From assembly GCF_027172205.1 (NCBI RefSeq), contig NC_070607.1, positions 692,001 through 756,000 of the forward strand: a stretch of 64,000 nucleotides of DNA, given 5' to 3'. The position numbers were made by a program, and so were the translations under genes. How positions within the stretch are numbered: position 1 is the first letter of the stretch; the number at the start of each line of letters is the position of its first letter. The DNA is from Podarcis raffonei (taxonomy: Eukaryota > Chordata > Lepidosauria > Squamata > Lacertidae). Positions 20,201-32,200 of this stretch are shown here, one piece after another. Under the pieces are notes generated by a model. The model saw only the letters and a program-made list of their open reading frames with translations. It did not search any database and was not told the origin of the DNA.

Positions 20201-23200
20201 CAATGCTAAAAATGATTCCTGTGCAACAGATTAAGAATGAAGCATAATTTGCTCCTGGATACACAAGCTTCTGACATACGGAAAAGAAAACAGGAAAAAC
20301 CCTCTAGCTAGGCTAAATGGAAGGCTAGAGTTTAACACACCTTATCTGAACTCTCTTTAAGCATTTTCTGCTGGTTTTCCCCTGTGGAGAAGTGATTTTT
20401 GGCTTACCGAAAATATTGCAATATCTAGGATATTAGTGTAGGTATGATTGTGGACTAGTGTGTCAACTCTAAAACAAATGGTAGTTGTCCACTGGTGAGC
20501 AGCAGCAGCTCATGATATTATATAAACAAGTTATTTCTAATGAGTCTACACCATGGGTAGGCAAACTAAGGCCCGGGGGCCAGATCCAGCCCAATCGCCT
20601 TTTAAATCTGGCCCATGGATGGTCTGGCAATCAGCATGTTTTTACATGAGTAGAATGTGTCCTTTTATTTAAAATGCATCTCTGGGTTATTTGTGGGGCA
20701 TAGGAATTTGTTCATTCCCCCCCCCCCAAAAAAAAAATAGTCCGGCCCGCCACAAGGTCTGAGGGACAGTGGACCGGCCCCCTGCTGTAAAAGTTTGCTG
20801 TAAACAGTTTAAAAATGAATGTCAATACAAAGTCCACCATCATTATACCCAGATGGTAGGGGGAGACTTGCTGAGAATGGGAATTTCTCCCACTAACAAA
20901 TCAATCATTCAGAATCAGATGGGTTTTAAATCCTGCCACAAGTTAATAAAATATTTGGGAGTGCAGATAATTAAAAATCTGTCAACTCTAAGGAAAGCAG
21001 GCTTTACACCATTAGTTTTACATGTACAATGGGATTTTAGATCTTGTAAAGACCTACATTTATCATAGTTAGGACGTACAGCTGCTGTAAATACAGCTTT
21101 CCTTCTGAAAGCTTGGTTTCTCTTTCAAGTGTTGCCTATCATAAAATTGTCAAGCTGGCAGGCACTCCAAGGGTCATCTAGCCCAACCCCCTGCAACGCA
21201 GGAATCTCAACTAAGGCATCCCTGACAGATGGCCATCCAACCTCTGCTTAAAAACCTCCCTTCCAGGAAGACAGTTCCACTGTTGAACAGCTCTTATGGT
21301 CAGGAAGTTCCTTTTAATGTTTAGTTGGGATCTCCTTTCTTGTAACTTGAATCCTCTGGAGAGGAGAAAACAAGCTTGCTCCCTCTTCCACGTGCCTCCC
21401 TTTAGATGTCACTCTCCTTCATGGTCATCTGTGAGGGGTTCTTTAATGGTGATTCCTGCATTGCATGGATTAAACTAGATGAGTCTTGGGGGTCCCTTCC
21501 AACTCTACAGTTGTGATTCTAAAACTTCCTTGTGTGGTTCAGGGAAGGAAGGGTTTCTGTTAAGCTTCATTGTTTGTACCCTACTAACTCATCCCCATTT
21601 CTAGGACACTTGCTTTAAGCTGTTACAGGCCTGAATGGGCTGTTGCCCTCTTCCCTCCATTTTCCTTGTTGTTGTTTTTTTATTTTTGTTAACTGACCCT
21701 AGCATTGTGTGTCAACTCTGTTGGGTTGGCAGGATTTCTTGTCTGTCTAGGCTTGACTCCCATCAGCTTTCTATAAATTCTCGGATTTGTCAGGTTATCT
21801 TGGGGTGTATATTTAAAAATCATCTTTAATTTGCAGATTTAAATGCTGCTGTGTCTCCTGAGTATGTAGAAACCACTACCTTGTTTTTCTGTGGTTCCCT
21901 TTCACTTCCAGGCTGGCAGGTACTCAGTCATCAGAGTTTGCTATTAGGCCAGGGGATGGTGATAATTGAAGGCAATTGAAACATCAACTGTTAACATGTC
22001 AGTAGAAGCAAAGGTGAATAGAGGAAGATTGAGGGGAATTTCCCTGTTTGAACCTGTAGCAGTTGCTGATATCCTGGAAATAGGAATTGGAATTAGGGGG
22101 GATACATCCCATGAGGTTAAAAGGCTCTCTGCTTCAGGACTGGCAGCCTTCTAGTACCATATAGCACAGTGGGGAAAGTTTTTGATTGGGTGGGAAAGGG
22201 AGAAAGTGTCCACCAAGAGTGCCAGAAATGTACTGTGAGATGTTTGTTCCAGGCTGACTAGAACCCTGATTTGGAGCACTCCTATTGGGGACTAAGGATA
22301 AACTGCAATATATTGTAGGTTTCCTATGGAATTTATTATAATGACTATACGGAAAGGTAACAGCTAGAGATGTTCTGGAAGGGGAGGAGGCAAATGTAGC
22401 TCCCAGCTGAGCCAATGAAGTGAGCTTTGCTTCCAGTAGAATGATCACAAGTTAGGAGCCCTGCAGAAAGTCTCAGTAAGCTCTTCTGCTGTCCGGTAGA
22501 TTTATCCTGTTCCTTTGACTAGTGTAGCAAACTGGAGTACTTACAATGAGACCTCCTGTCAGGAACATCAGAACCGGCCTGCTGTGACCTTGACCTGGCC
22601 TGGGCTGAGCCCAAGTCCCGTAAAATAGTGGAGCGTTCCCTGCTTGGTCATGCCCCCCCCCCAGTGCCCAGATATGATGTACTTGATGAGTGCTGGAAAG
22701 AAGGTTGCAGACTGAGCTGGAAGCAAGTCGCACTACCCTTAGCCCAAGGTTGGGGAGGGATGGTCTGTTGACATTTGAAAGACCAGCAGGAGACATGAAA
22801 TCCTCGCTGGGAGAGAAGCAGCTGGCCAAAGGACAGTCCAGTGGAAGGACAGAGCAGTGGGCCAAAGCCTATATAAGAATATATTTTCTGCCTATGATGT
22901 CAATGCTCAGGTGTTGTCATTGCCTAATGCTCTGGCTACTGATTTTGAGATCCACCGATTTATATGTGGAAAGGGAAGTGGCTGAAGATACATGCCTGCC
23001 CCTTCTGTCAGCATATTTCTACTGGAAAGGAAAAGATGGGGGTGGGGTCAGGAGGTGCTTGGAATGCCTTCCAGCCATGGGGCACAAACCTGTCTCCTCC
23101 CTGGCAAGGGAGAGGCAAGGAGATCAAATTAATTGTGGGTATGTAAGCTTGAAAGGGGTGAACTAACAGGAATGAAAGGACTGCCTGTTAATGAAGGACA

Positions 23201-26200
23201 AGTATGCCTGCAACATTTATAAAAGAAGTTTTACATGCTTGATCCCTGCCCTATGAACATGTTCCTGCTGGACTAGGTGTTGCAGGGCCTTCACTTTTCT
23301 GTTCTTTCCAGGGGACACAGTTATATATTTGGCAAATGTTGCCATACTCCTTTCCAGAGGAGCCCCCTGCCCCTTGGAAGCTTGCGGATAAGTTGGGTCC
23401 TTCGCAACTGGAGGGTCAACACCTGTCAGTCCTTCAGTCCACTTCAGATTATGTTTCTCTCTCTCTCTCACTTTGCATCTTTTGCAGTCCTCTGTCTGTG
23501 CCAAAATAGTCCAACTGCTTGGTCAGAACGAAGTAGACCATCGCCAGAAACAGGTGGTGATTCTGAGCCAGGACAGCTTCTATCGTGTGCTCAGTACAGA
23601 GCAAAAAGCCAAAGCTCTCAAAGGCCAGTTCAACTTTGACCACCCAGGTAACTCATCATGAAGCCTGGGAAGGGAGTAGAGGGGCATAGGCTTTTTCCTT
23701 AGCTTCTACTTAGACTTCCCAAAGACAGAACTGGGAAATTGCAATGTCAAAACAACCTGCCCTGCTCAAGAGAGATCATTTGAGAGCTTTTGAGAGGAGG
23801 CCCCACCTTGACAATAGGATAGATTGTTATTGCTGCTGCTGTTGTTATTATTTATTAAATTTATATGCTGCCCTTCATCCATAGAGCTTAGAACAGTTCA
23901 CAGCAAAAAAAATGCAAGATAAAAGCACAAAATACATAAAAGAAGAAGAAAAACAAAACAATAACCCTTTCCCCTGCAAACCTCTTATGTTCATCCTGCT
24001 ACTTTAAATTTGCTTGGAGTATAAGCTTAACCAATTCTTTCAGCTACCCAAGTTACATAATATACAATGTTCTGATCATTCATGATACTGATTATTGAAG
24101 TTATAACAATAAGTAATGAATAATTTTTGATTATTCTGTAGATGAAGTGGCTACCTAAATTAGCAGGTTACAGGCCTCAGAAAAAGAGAGGTATAGCTGA
24201 TCCATAGCTATCAAAAATTAAATTAAAGCAATGATATACAGTATAGTGGAAAACAATATAAAGCCAAGGTGAAACTACAATGAGCAAAGAAGCAGGGGCA
24301 GGAAGAACAAGGTAGAAACCAGGCCTCCTGTTGGCTCCCCCCCCCCATTGTACAGGTACCAAAGCTGAAGAGGCCTTTTCACTCATTCCCAAGCTCCAGA
24401 TTTCCCACTGCAGTGGAAAGTTCTGTGTAAACTTATTTCAGATAGAAAGGAACCATGAGAGCAAAGATAATCTTGTTCACTCTGATGAAAGGACTGTTCC
24501 TCTCCACTGAGTGTGACAACCATTTCTCCCAAGCTTGAAACTACAGAATTGGAGAGGAATTATCTGGCAGCTACCCAGTGATTCCCCCCCACCAATACCC
24601 AGAGGCTGTTTGGCCAAGGCTCCTGGATCACCTTTGCCAGGTAGAGCCAAAATGGCAGGCCCCCCTCCCTTTCCTGTTCCAGAGCAGGAAATAAGAGTTT
24701 GGGGGCTTTCTTGGCTGGTGCTGCAGTCAGAGCCCACTAATTCCAAGCCATCCTTTCATTCAGAGGCTTCCTTGGCCACTGCTGTCAAGTGGGACTGGGT
24801 AGAAACCTGGCAGGCACAATTTCTGGTTAACCAAAAATTGTATCTTTCTCGTGATCCAGAAGACTTCACCTAACTAGGAAGGTTTTGTGGGATGTTTATG
24901 CTTTCCTCTGAGGCTTCCTGTGCCGTACTAGGGAGACCTACCTCGCACTGAGAGACACAGCTGTTTAACTTCCCCTCTCTCATTCTTGCTACAGATGCCT
25001 TTGACAATGAGCTGATCGTCAAAACTCTTAGGGAGATATTGGAAGGGAAAACAGTTCAGATCCCCGTTTATGACTTTGTCTCTCATTCTCGGTAAGTCTG
25101 CTTCTCCCCTCTTTTGCTCTGTGCTTTGGATGTGGCGCTTTCCGTCTGCATTGCTTCTCATTAGCAGATCCTTCCAGTGAGCCCGTGGTGGAAAACATTT
25201 GCATAAAATGTAAATGCTGCATCTTGCCCCAAAACCAACCTTTAATATCTAATGGTCTAGTCGAAGGAAAATTGTAAAACAGTTCTTCCAACTTCCCTCC
25301 TGTTTATCAGAGGTAAACACTAATCTAGTGTTTGCTTTGGTAGAAGAAAACAGAGGTGGACTCCCATGTTGTGTCGGGTGCGTTCCCTGCAATGAAATGA
25401 CAAGAAAGGAGCTGTTGCCTTCATTCAGTTTCACTATTCAAAATCCAGTGAATTGTAGCCTAGTGGTCTTCAACTGGTGGGCCGGGCCCCACACAATGGG
25501 TCACAAGGCTGGTCGCGACATGAGCACTCCAGTATGCAACTACATGGTAAAAGATTAAGAAATGGTTCCAGAAAGGCATGTTTGCTCTAGACGTGGGTCT
25601 GAGAAGGTAGGAGGTACTTGGTCTAGAGTTTATTTTTGGGCAACTCCATGGCAATGATGACGACGAGACATAATTTCCTCTCCTCCCCCATTGCATCTGC
25701 CCTCTTCCTGTCAACAGACCAGAGCTATTCCAAATGTTGATGGGCCTTTTAAAGCTGGACTCCTCAGAGAAGTTGAAGGGATCCATGGAAGCAGACTGTG
25801 AACATTGTGCATGCATCTTGTGAATGAAATCTCTTACATCCTCTCAGTTTAGGCTCCTTTGGTACAGGGCCACTTATCAATGTGGATGGGTTCTTTTCAT
25901 GTTTCTATGTTTGCTTTTTAGTTTGCATAACCTGAGGAGGTAGCAAGTTGTGACATATCAGCAGGGAGCTTTCCCTGATCTCCTTTTTGTACTGTTTTCT
26001 CAGAAAAGAATCCTGAATCCAGTCAGACTGAAAGAGCGTTAGACTCGTAATCTGGTGAACCGGGTTCGCCTCTCCACTCCTCCACATGCTGGGTGACCTT
26101 GGGCTAGTCATACTTCTCTGAAGTCTCTCAGCCCCACTCACCTCACAGAGTGTTTGTTGTGGGGGAGGAAGGGAAAGGAGAATGTTAGCCGCTTTGAGAC

Positions 26201-29200
26201 TCCTTAGGGTAGTGATAAAGCAGGATATCAAATCCAAACTCTTTTTTTTAAAAGATATTTATTGAAATTTTCCACTTTAATACATTAAAAAAATCAAAAA
26301 CAAAAAAGTTTAAAAACACATAGAGTTCACAATCCTTATTTTTCTATAACATATTTCCCTAACTTCCCCACACCTCCCCTTCTTATATTCCAATTCAAAT
26401 TGTTAGTTCAGCAAGTTCTTATCCCTGATTTTTTACCTTTTTCTATTTAGTTCATTTTAAAAAAGCCAATTTTACCTTATAAACATCAATATTTATACAT
26501 CAGTACTCATTCTTAAAACCTTTTTCTAAAGTCGACCCAAATTCCCTTCCACGACTTCCCCAATCTTCATACAAATAACAAAAAAAAAATGTCCATCAGT
26601 CTTAATCTACTATCAGCCTGGAGATCTCACGTCCGAGGCTCTTAATTCTCTCTCAATTCCTCTCTGCCAGTTTTTTTGATGGTCCTTAATATTAAACACC
26701 AGATCTCGGAGAAGCTCTAGCCCAATGGGATCCATGTTTCTTCCAGCCAGACCTCCATACTTAAAAGTGGAGCCCGAATCTTGTTTCTTACTCCTTTCAA
26801 GTCCAAATGTCCCCAAAGCTCCAACTTCCACCTTAATCAGATTTGTAATCCTTGGATCTTCAGATCTCCACATAAGGAGATCTCTCCATTCTTCAATCTC
26901 CAATTCAAACCAGATTTTCGACATCCAGTTCTTATTTTCCTTTGTAGCCATCATGTCAGGCCTCTGGCTCTCCTTTGTCATCTGCAGCATTACAGCTCCT
27001 CCTTCCTTTTCCTCAGGAACAACATATATCTCTTTCTCCACACTCTCAAAGCTCTGAAGTTTCTCTTCTTGTCCAGCTGCATGGACTTCCTGAGTCAAGT
27101 CCTTATCAAATTCAATGAGTTTATTTACTGTTAAATCCAGAGTTGCAACATTTGTAGCCAAAACATCAATTTGGCCTTGTAGCTTTCCCAAGAGAACAAA
27201 AACTCTGTCCAATTTAGCTTGTATTTTCCCTCCTTCAGCCATTCTTGTAATGTCCCAAAAACCCCTCTAGAGGGATTTTGGTTACTTAATATTCCTTCCA
27301 ATTCAAATCCAAAAGTCAAGTTAGTTTGTATCAGTTCTTCCTTGTTTTCAACAAATTATAACCAAATTGTAACAAATATAACCAGCAGAGACAACAGAAA
27401 CAAAGTTCTCTTTTTCAGTCTTGACAGCTAATTTGACAGCTGTCAAACTCTTCAATACCTCTTCAACAGGCTCTCTCACGGATCACTCCCGGGTCCGGGG
27501 GGGGGGTGGCACTTCAGCTCCCAAAATTAGCTCTTATCCTCCAGTAAGATTTCTTATACTGCCAAATCGTGAAATTAATGTCTTTTACCCCCAAAAAAAG
27601 AAAAGATTCTCTTGACCTTAGTTAGCAGGTTCTTGCTTTAGATTATTTACAAGACGGGGAGACGGACTTCCTGTTTGCGCCTTCCCCGATCGTGCCTAAT
27701 TCAAAAAGAATTTTCCTTTGCAAATCCAATTTCCGTACTACTCACGGGTTGTTGCTTTAAAGTCCAATTACTCACAAGAAGAAGTCAGTGCTCTCCGGCC
27801 ATGGCAATGCGGCTTCACTTTATGGGGTGTGACTTATCAAGTATTGTGGCTGCATAATTCCATTACACCCAAATAACAGATTAATTTAGAAACTCAGAGT
27901 TTGTTTTAAAAACTGGGTGATGAAAGGTAGATGGTCTAGAAGAAAAAAGTGAACTTGAAATCCTATGTTTCTGGCACAAGAAGCTCTGCACTACACAGCT
28001 AGCAAAACTGAGCTTTATCTGGTGGTGAATGCAGACTGTCAAAAGTCACCAAAACTCCCATGCAGAGTCCCAATGAACGGCACTTTTCCTTGCCAGTTTC
28101 TAATAACTTTTCTCAGCCTGGAATGAAGTCTTATTACAAATAGAAGTCTTATTACAAATAAGCTGAAATCTTATTAAAATTAATGGACACAGAAATTGCA
28201 GTAAATACTAGTAAATACTGTGACATGGAAAGTTAACATTATAAGAAAGTAAGAAAACAGCTCACCCTAATAAAGCACTCCACTATCAGGCAGGTGACCT
28301 GAAAACAGGAGACATTTAAATTTGAGGATGAGAAAATCCAAAGAAGTCAACCTGAAAGTTTTCTTAATTAAATGGATCAGTGAAGTATGCCTGGACATGC
28401 AGTGGTAGAGGAAGACATAAAATAACTAATTAAACTCTAGGACCAAGATCTCAACAGGCAGACCAACAGGCAGTCTTGATACATTTCACTAGGTACCCTT
28501 TCAGGCTAGAGGAGATGAGAGTCAGAACATCTTGTGCAACTTGAAATGGGTCCCAATTTCAAATGTATCAGGATCCTTGCCCTGAAACTCCAGAAGCACA
28601 AATCTCACTGCCATTTCACAGAATGCCTTTGTAAAGCAAAACAAAAAAAAATTTCCTTCCAGTAGCACCTTAAAGACCAACTAAGTTAGTTCTTGGTATG
28701 AGCTTTCGTGTGCATGCACACTTCTTCAGATACACTGGGATACAGCCAGTGTATCTGAAGAAGTGTGCATGCACACGAAAGCTCATACCAAGAACTTAGT
28801 TGGTCTTTAAGGTGCTACTGGAAGGAAAAAATTTTTTTGTTTTGACTATGGCAGACCAACACGGCTACCTTTCTGTATTTGTAAAGCAAGACCTGCTTCT
28901 CACTGGGGCTTTGCATTTAAGCTGCTGTTTCTCAACAAATGAAGTGGCACAAACTGCAAGGATATTGGAAGCACTGGACATTGAGGTACCACAGTCTGTG
29001 GAGCTACCACATGAAAGATGTTATTACAACCTTGATCCCTGTATGGGACAGCTGTATAGCCCTGCATTGCAGGGGGTTGGGCTAGATGATCCTCAGGGTC
29101 CCTTCCAACTCTGATTCTGATTCTATGATTGTAACTTATTTGAGCAGAAAGGTAGCCCCAAAAACCTGGAGATAGCATTTGTGGGAGGAGGAGGAGAAGA

Positions 29201-32200
29201 AAAAACTGAGATAAGAGAACTAGAGCCCATAATCTCTGGCAGCTTCCTCCTTTAAAGGAGAATAGTGTCACCTGTCTTCCTCTTAGGGGGGAAAAAGTTA
29301 TAGATATTTCCAATTAAATACCTTTCCCAGTGGTCTCCAGTTCCTGTCTTCTCCTCACCCTCCCTGCCCCACCACCTTTTGTATACAGTCGTACCTTGGA
29401 AGTCTAACTGCTTAGTTCTCGAACGTTTTGGCTCCCAAAGAACAAAACCTGGAAGTGAGTGTTCCGGTTTTCAAATGTTCTTTTGGAAGCCAAACATCCA
29501 ACAGGGCTTCCGTGGCTTCCGATTGGCTGCAGGAAGTTCCTGCAGCCAATCAGAAGCTGCGCTTTGGTTTTAGAATGTTTTGGAAGTCGAATGGACTTCT
29601 GGAACAGATTCCGTTTGACTTCCAAGGTAGGACTGTATATTGGTTTCTCTTGTTCCAATACTTTTGTGTAGTTTTCCAGTGCTGATAAAAAATATTTGAA
29701 CATGCAGTGTTAAGGTCTCTCACCACTATTCAAGTTTAGATTATAAACACCTTCCAGATTTGTTATCTTTGCTTATGAAACCAAGGATCCATGGGTAGTG
29801 CTGTAGAAATAAACAAAAACCACTGGAAACATCTAAAGTAATTTTTAGTGACATTTCTGATGCTAAAATTCAGTACTTAGATTCTTTAGTCGTATAATTC
29901 TGTTGTTTTTGTAGTGTATGGCTCAAGACATAGGTAAAGGTAAAGGGACCCCTGACCATTAGGTCCAGTCGTGACTGACTCTGGGGTTGCGGCGCTCATC
30001 TTGCTTTATTGGCCGACGGAGCCAGCGTACAGCTTCCGGGTCATGTGGCCAGCAGGACTAAGCCGCTTCTGCTGAACCAGAGCAGCGCACGGAAACACTG
30101 GACGGTAATCTACTTGCACTTTGACGTGCTTTCGAACTGCTAGGTTGGCAGGAGCAGGGACCGAGCAACGGGAGCTCACCCCGTCGCGGGGATTCGAACC
30201 GCCAACCTTCTGATCGGCAAGTCCTAGGCTCTGTGATTTAACCCACAGCGCCACCCGCGTCCCTTGGCTCAAGACATATACCTCACAAAATGTTTGAAAA
30301 ACAGAATATTGGGATGCCTTCAAACTTGCACATTTATTAGGGCATAAGCTTTTATGGACCAAAGTTCATTTCATCAGTTATATGCCTCTCACTTGAGGAT
30401 TACTCTGCACCCATCTAAGAATCAATCGCATATTTGGTGCCTTAAAAGAAGCAGCTGAGAACTATAAAAAGTTTGCAACAAAAGTCTTGAACTCTTTGGA
30501 GGAGTGACTCCATGTGTCAAAAATGAGGCTGCTTCCTGCAGATCTTTTGTCTGTCTGTTCCTAAACTACCATTTTTAGTTCATGGATCTGTTTGAGAACT
30601 TTCGAGTCCTCAGTTGTAGTTCACGGGCATACTGAGTTCTGAGTGATAGGCTTGGGAAAGATAAAAAAAACAATCCTTTATGTGCTCATCCCTTCCTTTT
30701 CTTGAAGTTAAACCAATCAAAGTCCACAGGTTTTCTTTTTTTAAAAAAAATAATATTTTTATTAAGTTTAACAATAGAAAAATAAGACAATAAAAACACA
30801 GAAAAACAATATAAAACACAACAATACAAGCTTTCACAATACATAAAATACAAACATTTAACAAGAGAGAAAAAAAGAACAACACACAAAAAATAAGATA
30901 GGAAAAAACACAAATCACTCTTTTCTAGTTGTTTATCTTCAATTAACTTATTTTCCTGACTTCCCCACGCCTCCCTTTTTTATATCCCTTTTTAACAGTT
31001 AGTTCAGCAAATTCATCTACTATTTTGTCCTTATATATTTTACCTCCCAAATTTCAAATTTTTATCTCTTATTACTAGAACCCCTTCATTTTATTTCAAT
31101 GTCATCAGCATTCATACATTTTACAATACTTCTGTAAATAAATTTTAAATTTCCTCCAGTCTTCTTCCACCAACTCTTCTCCCTGGTCTCGGATTCTGCC
31201 AGTCATCTCAGCCATTTCCATATAGTCGATTACTTGCATCTGCCATTCTTCCAAGGTGGGTAATTCTTGTGTCTTCCAATACTTTGCAATGAGTATTCTT
31301 GCTGCTGCTGTAGCGTACATAAAAAAAGTTCTATCCTTCTTTGGCACCAATTGGCCGACTATGCCCAGGAGGAAGGCCTCTGGTTTCTTCACAAAAGTAT
31401 ACTTAAATACCTTTTTATTTCATTATAAATCATCTCCCAGAAAGCCTTAATCCTCAGGCACGTCCACCAAAGGTGAAAGAATGTACCTTCAATTTCTTTA
31501 CATTTCCAACATTTATTATCGGGCAAATGGTATATTTTTGCAAGCTTGACTGGGGTCATGTACCACCTGTATATCATTTTCATAATATTCTCTCTTAAGG
31601 CATTACATGCCGTAAATTTAATCCCAGTGGTCCACAACTGCTCCCAGTCGGCAAACAAAATATTATGACCAATATCTTGTGCCCATTTAATCATAGCAGA
31701 TTTTACCGTTTCTTCCTCCATTTCAACTCCATTTCAACAGCAAATTATACATTCTTGATAATATCTTAGCATTGGGTTCTAACAATTCTGTTTCCAACTT
31801 TGATTTTTCCACCTGAAAGCCAATTTTTTTATCTTGATTGTAAACCTCTCTTATTTGAAAATAATGTAACCAGTCTCGCACCTTCCCTTTGAGCTTCTCA
31901 TAACTCTGCAATTTCCGCTTGTCACCTTCCTGTTCCAAAATTTCACAATACTTTGGCCATTTTGCCTCCATATTAAGATTTTTCATAGCTTTCGCTTCCA
32001 TAGGTGATAACCACCTTGGGGTTTTATTCTCCAAAAAATCTTTATATCTTGTCCAGACATTAAATAGCTTTCCTGACAATATGGTTTTTGAATGCTTTAT
32101 GCGCTTTAACCTTGCCATACCACAAATATGCATGCCACTCAAATACATTATCATAACCTTCAAGATCTAGGATATCAGTGTTCTCAAGAAGTAGCCATTC

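Larger units (their letters stand above)
17260..23487 (+). other. UCK2 intron 1
   Basis: 6.2-kb intron. Besides the SINE, hAT and CR1 pieces listed separately, nothing gene-like is supported. The first 360 bp belong to the CpG island. The 147-codon frame at 19364-19807 is low-complexity and was not accepted. Confidence 0.6.

Noticed and set aside
25440-25560. hAT-like start TAGTGGTCTTCAACTGGTGG
   Set aside because: No matching right terminus or target duplication was found, so it was not listed as an element.
26725-27134. Forward frames of 110 and 117 codons
   Set aside because: Antisense shadows of the half-L1 ORF1.
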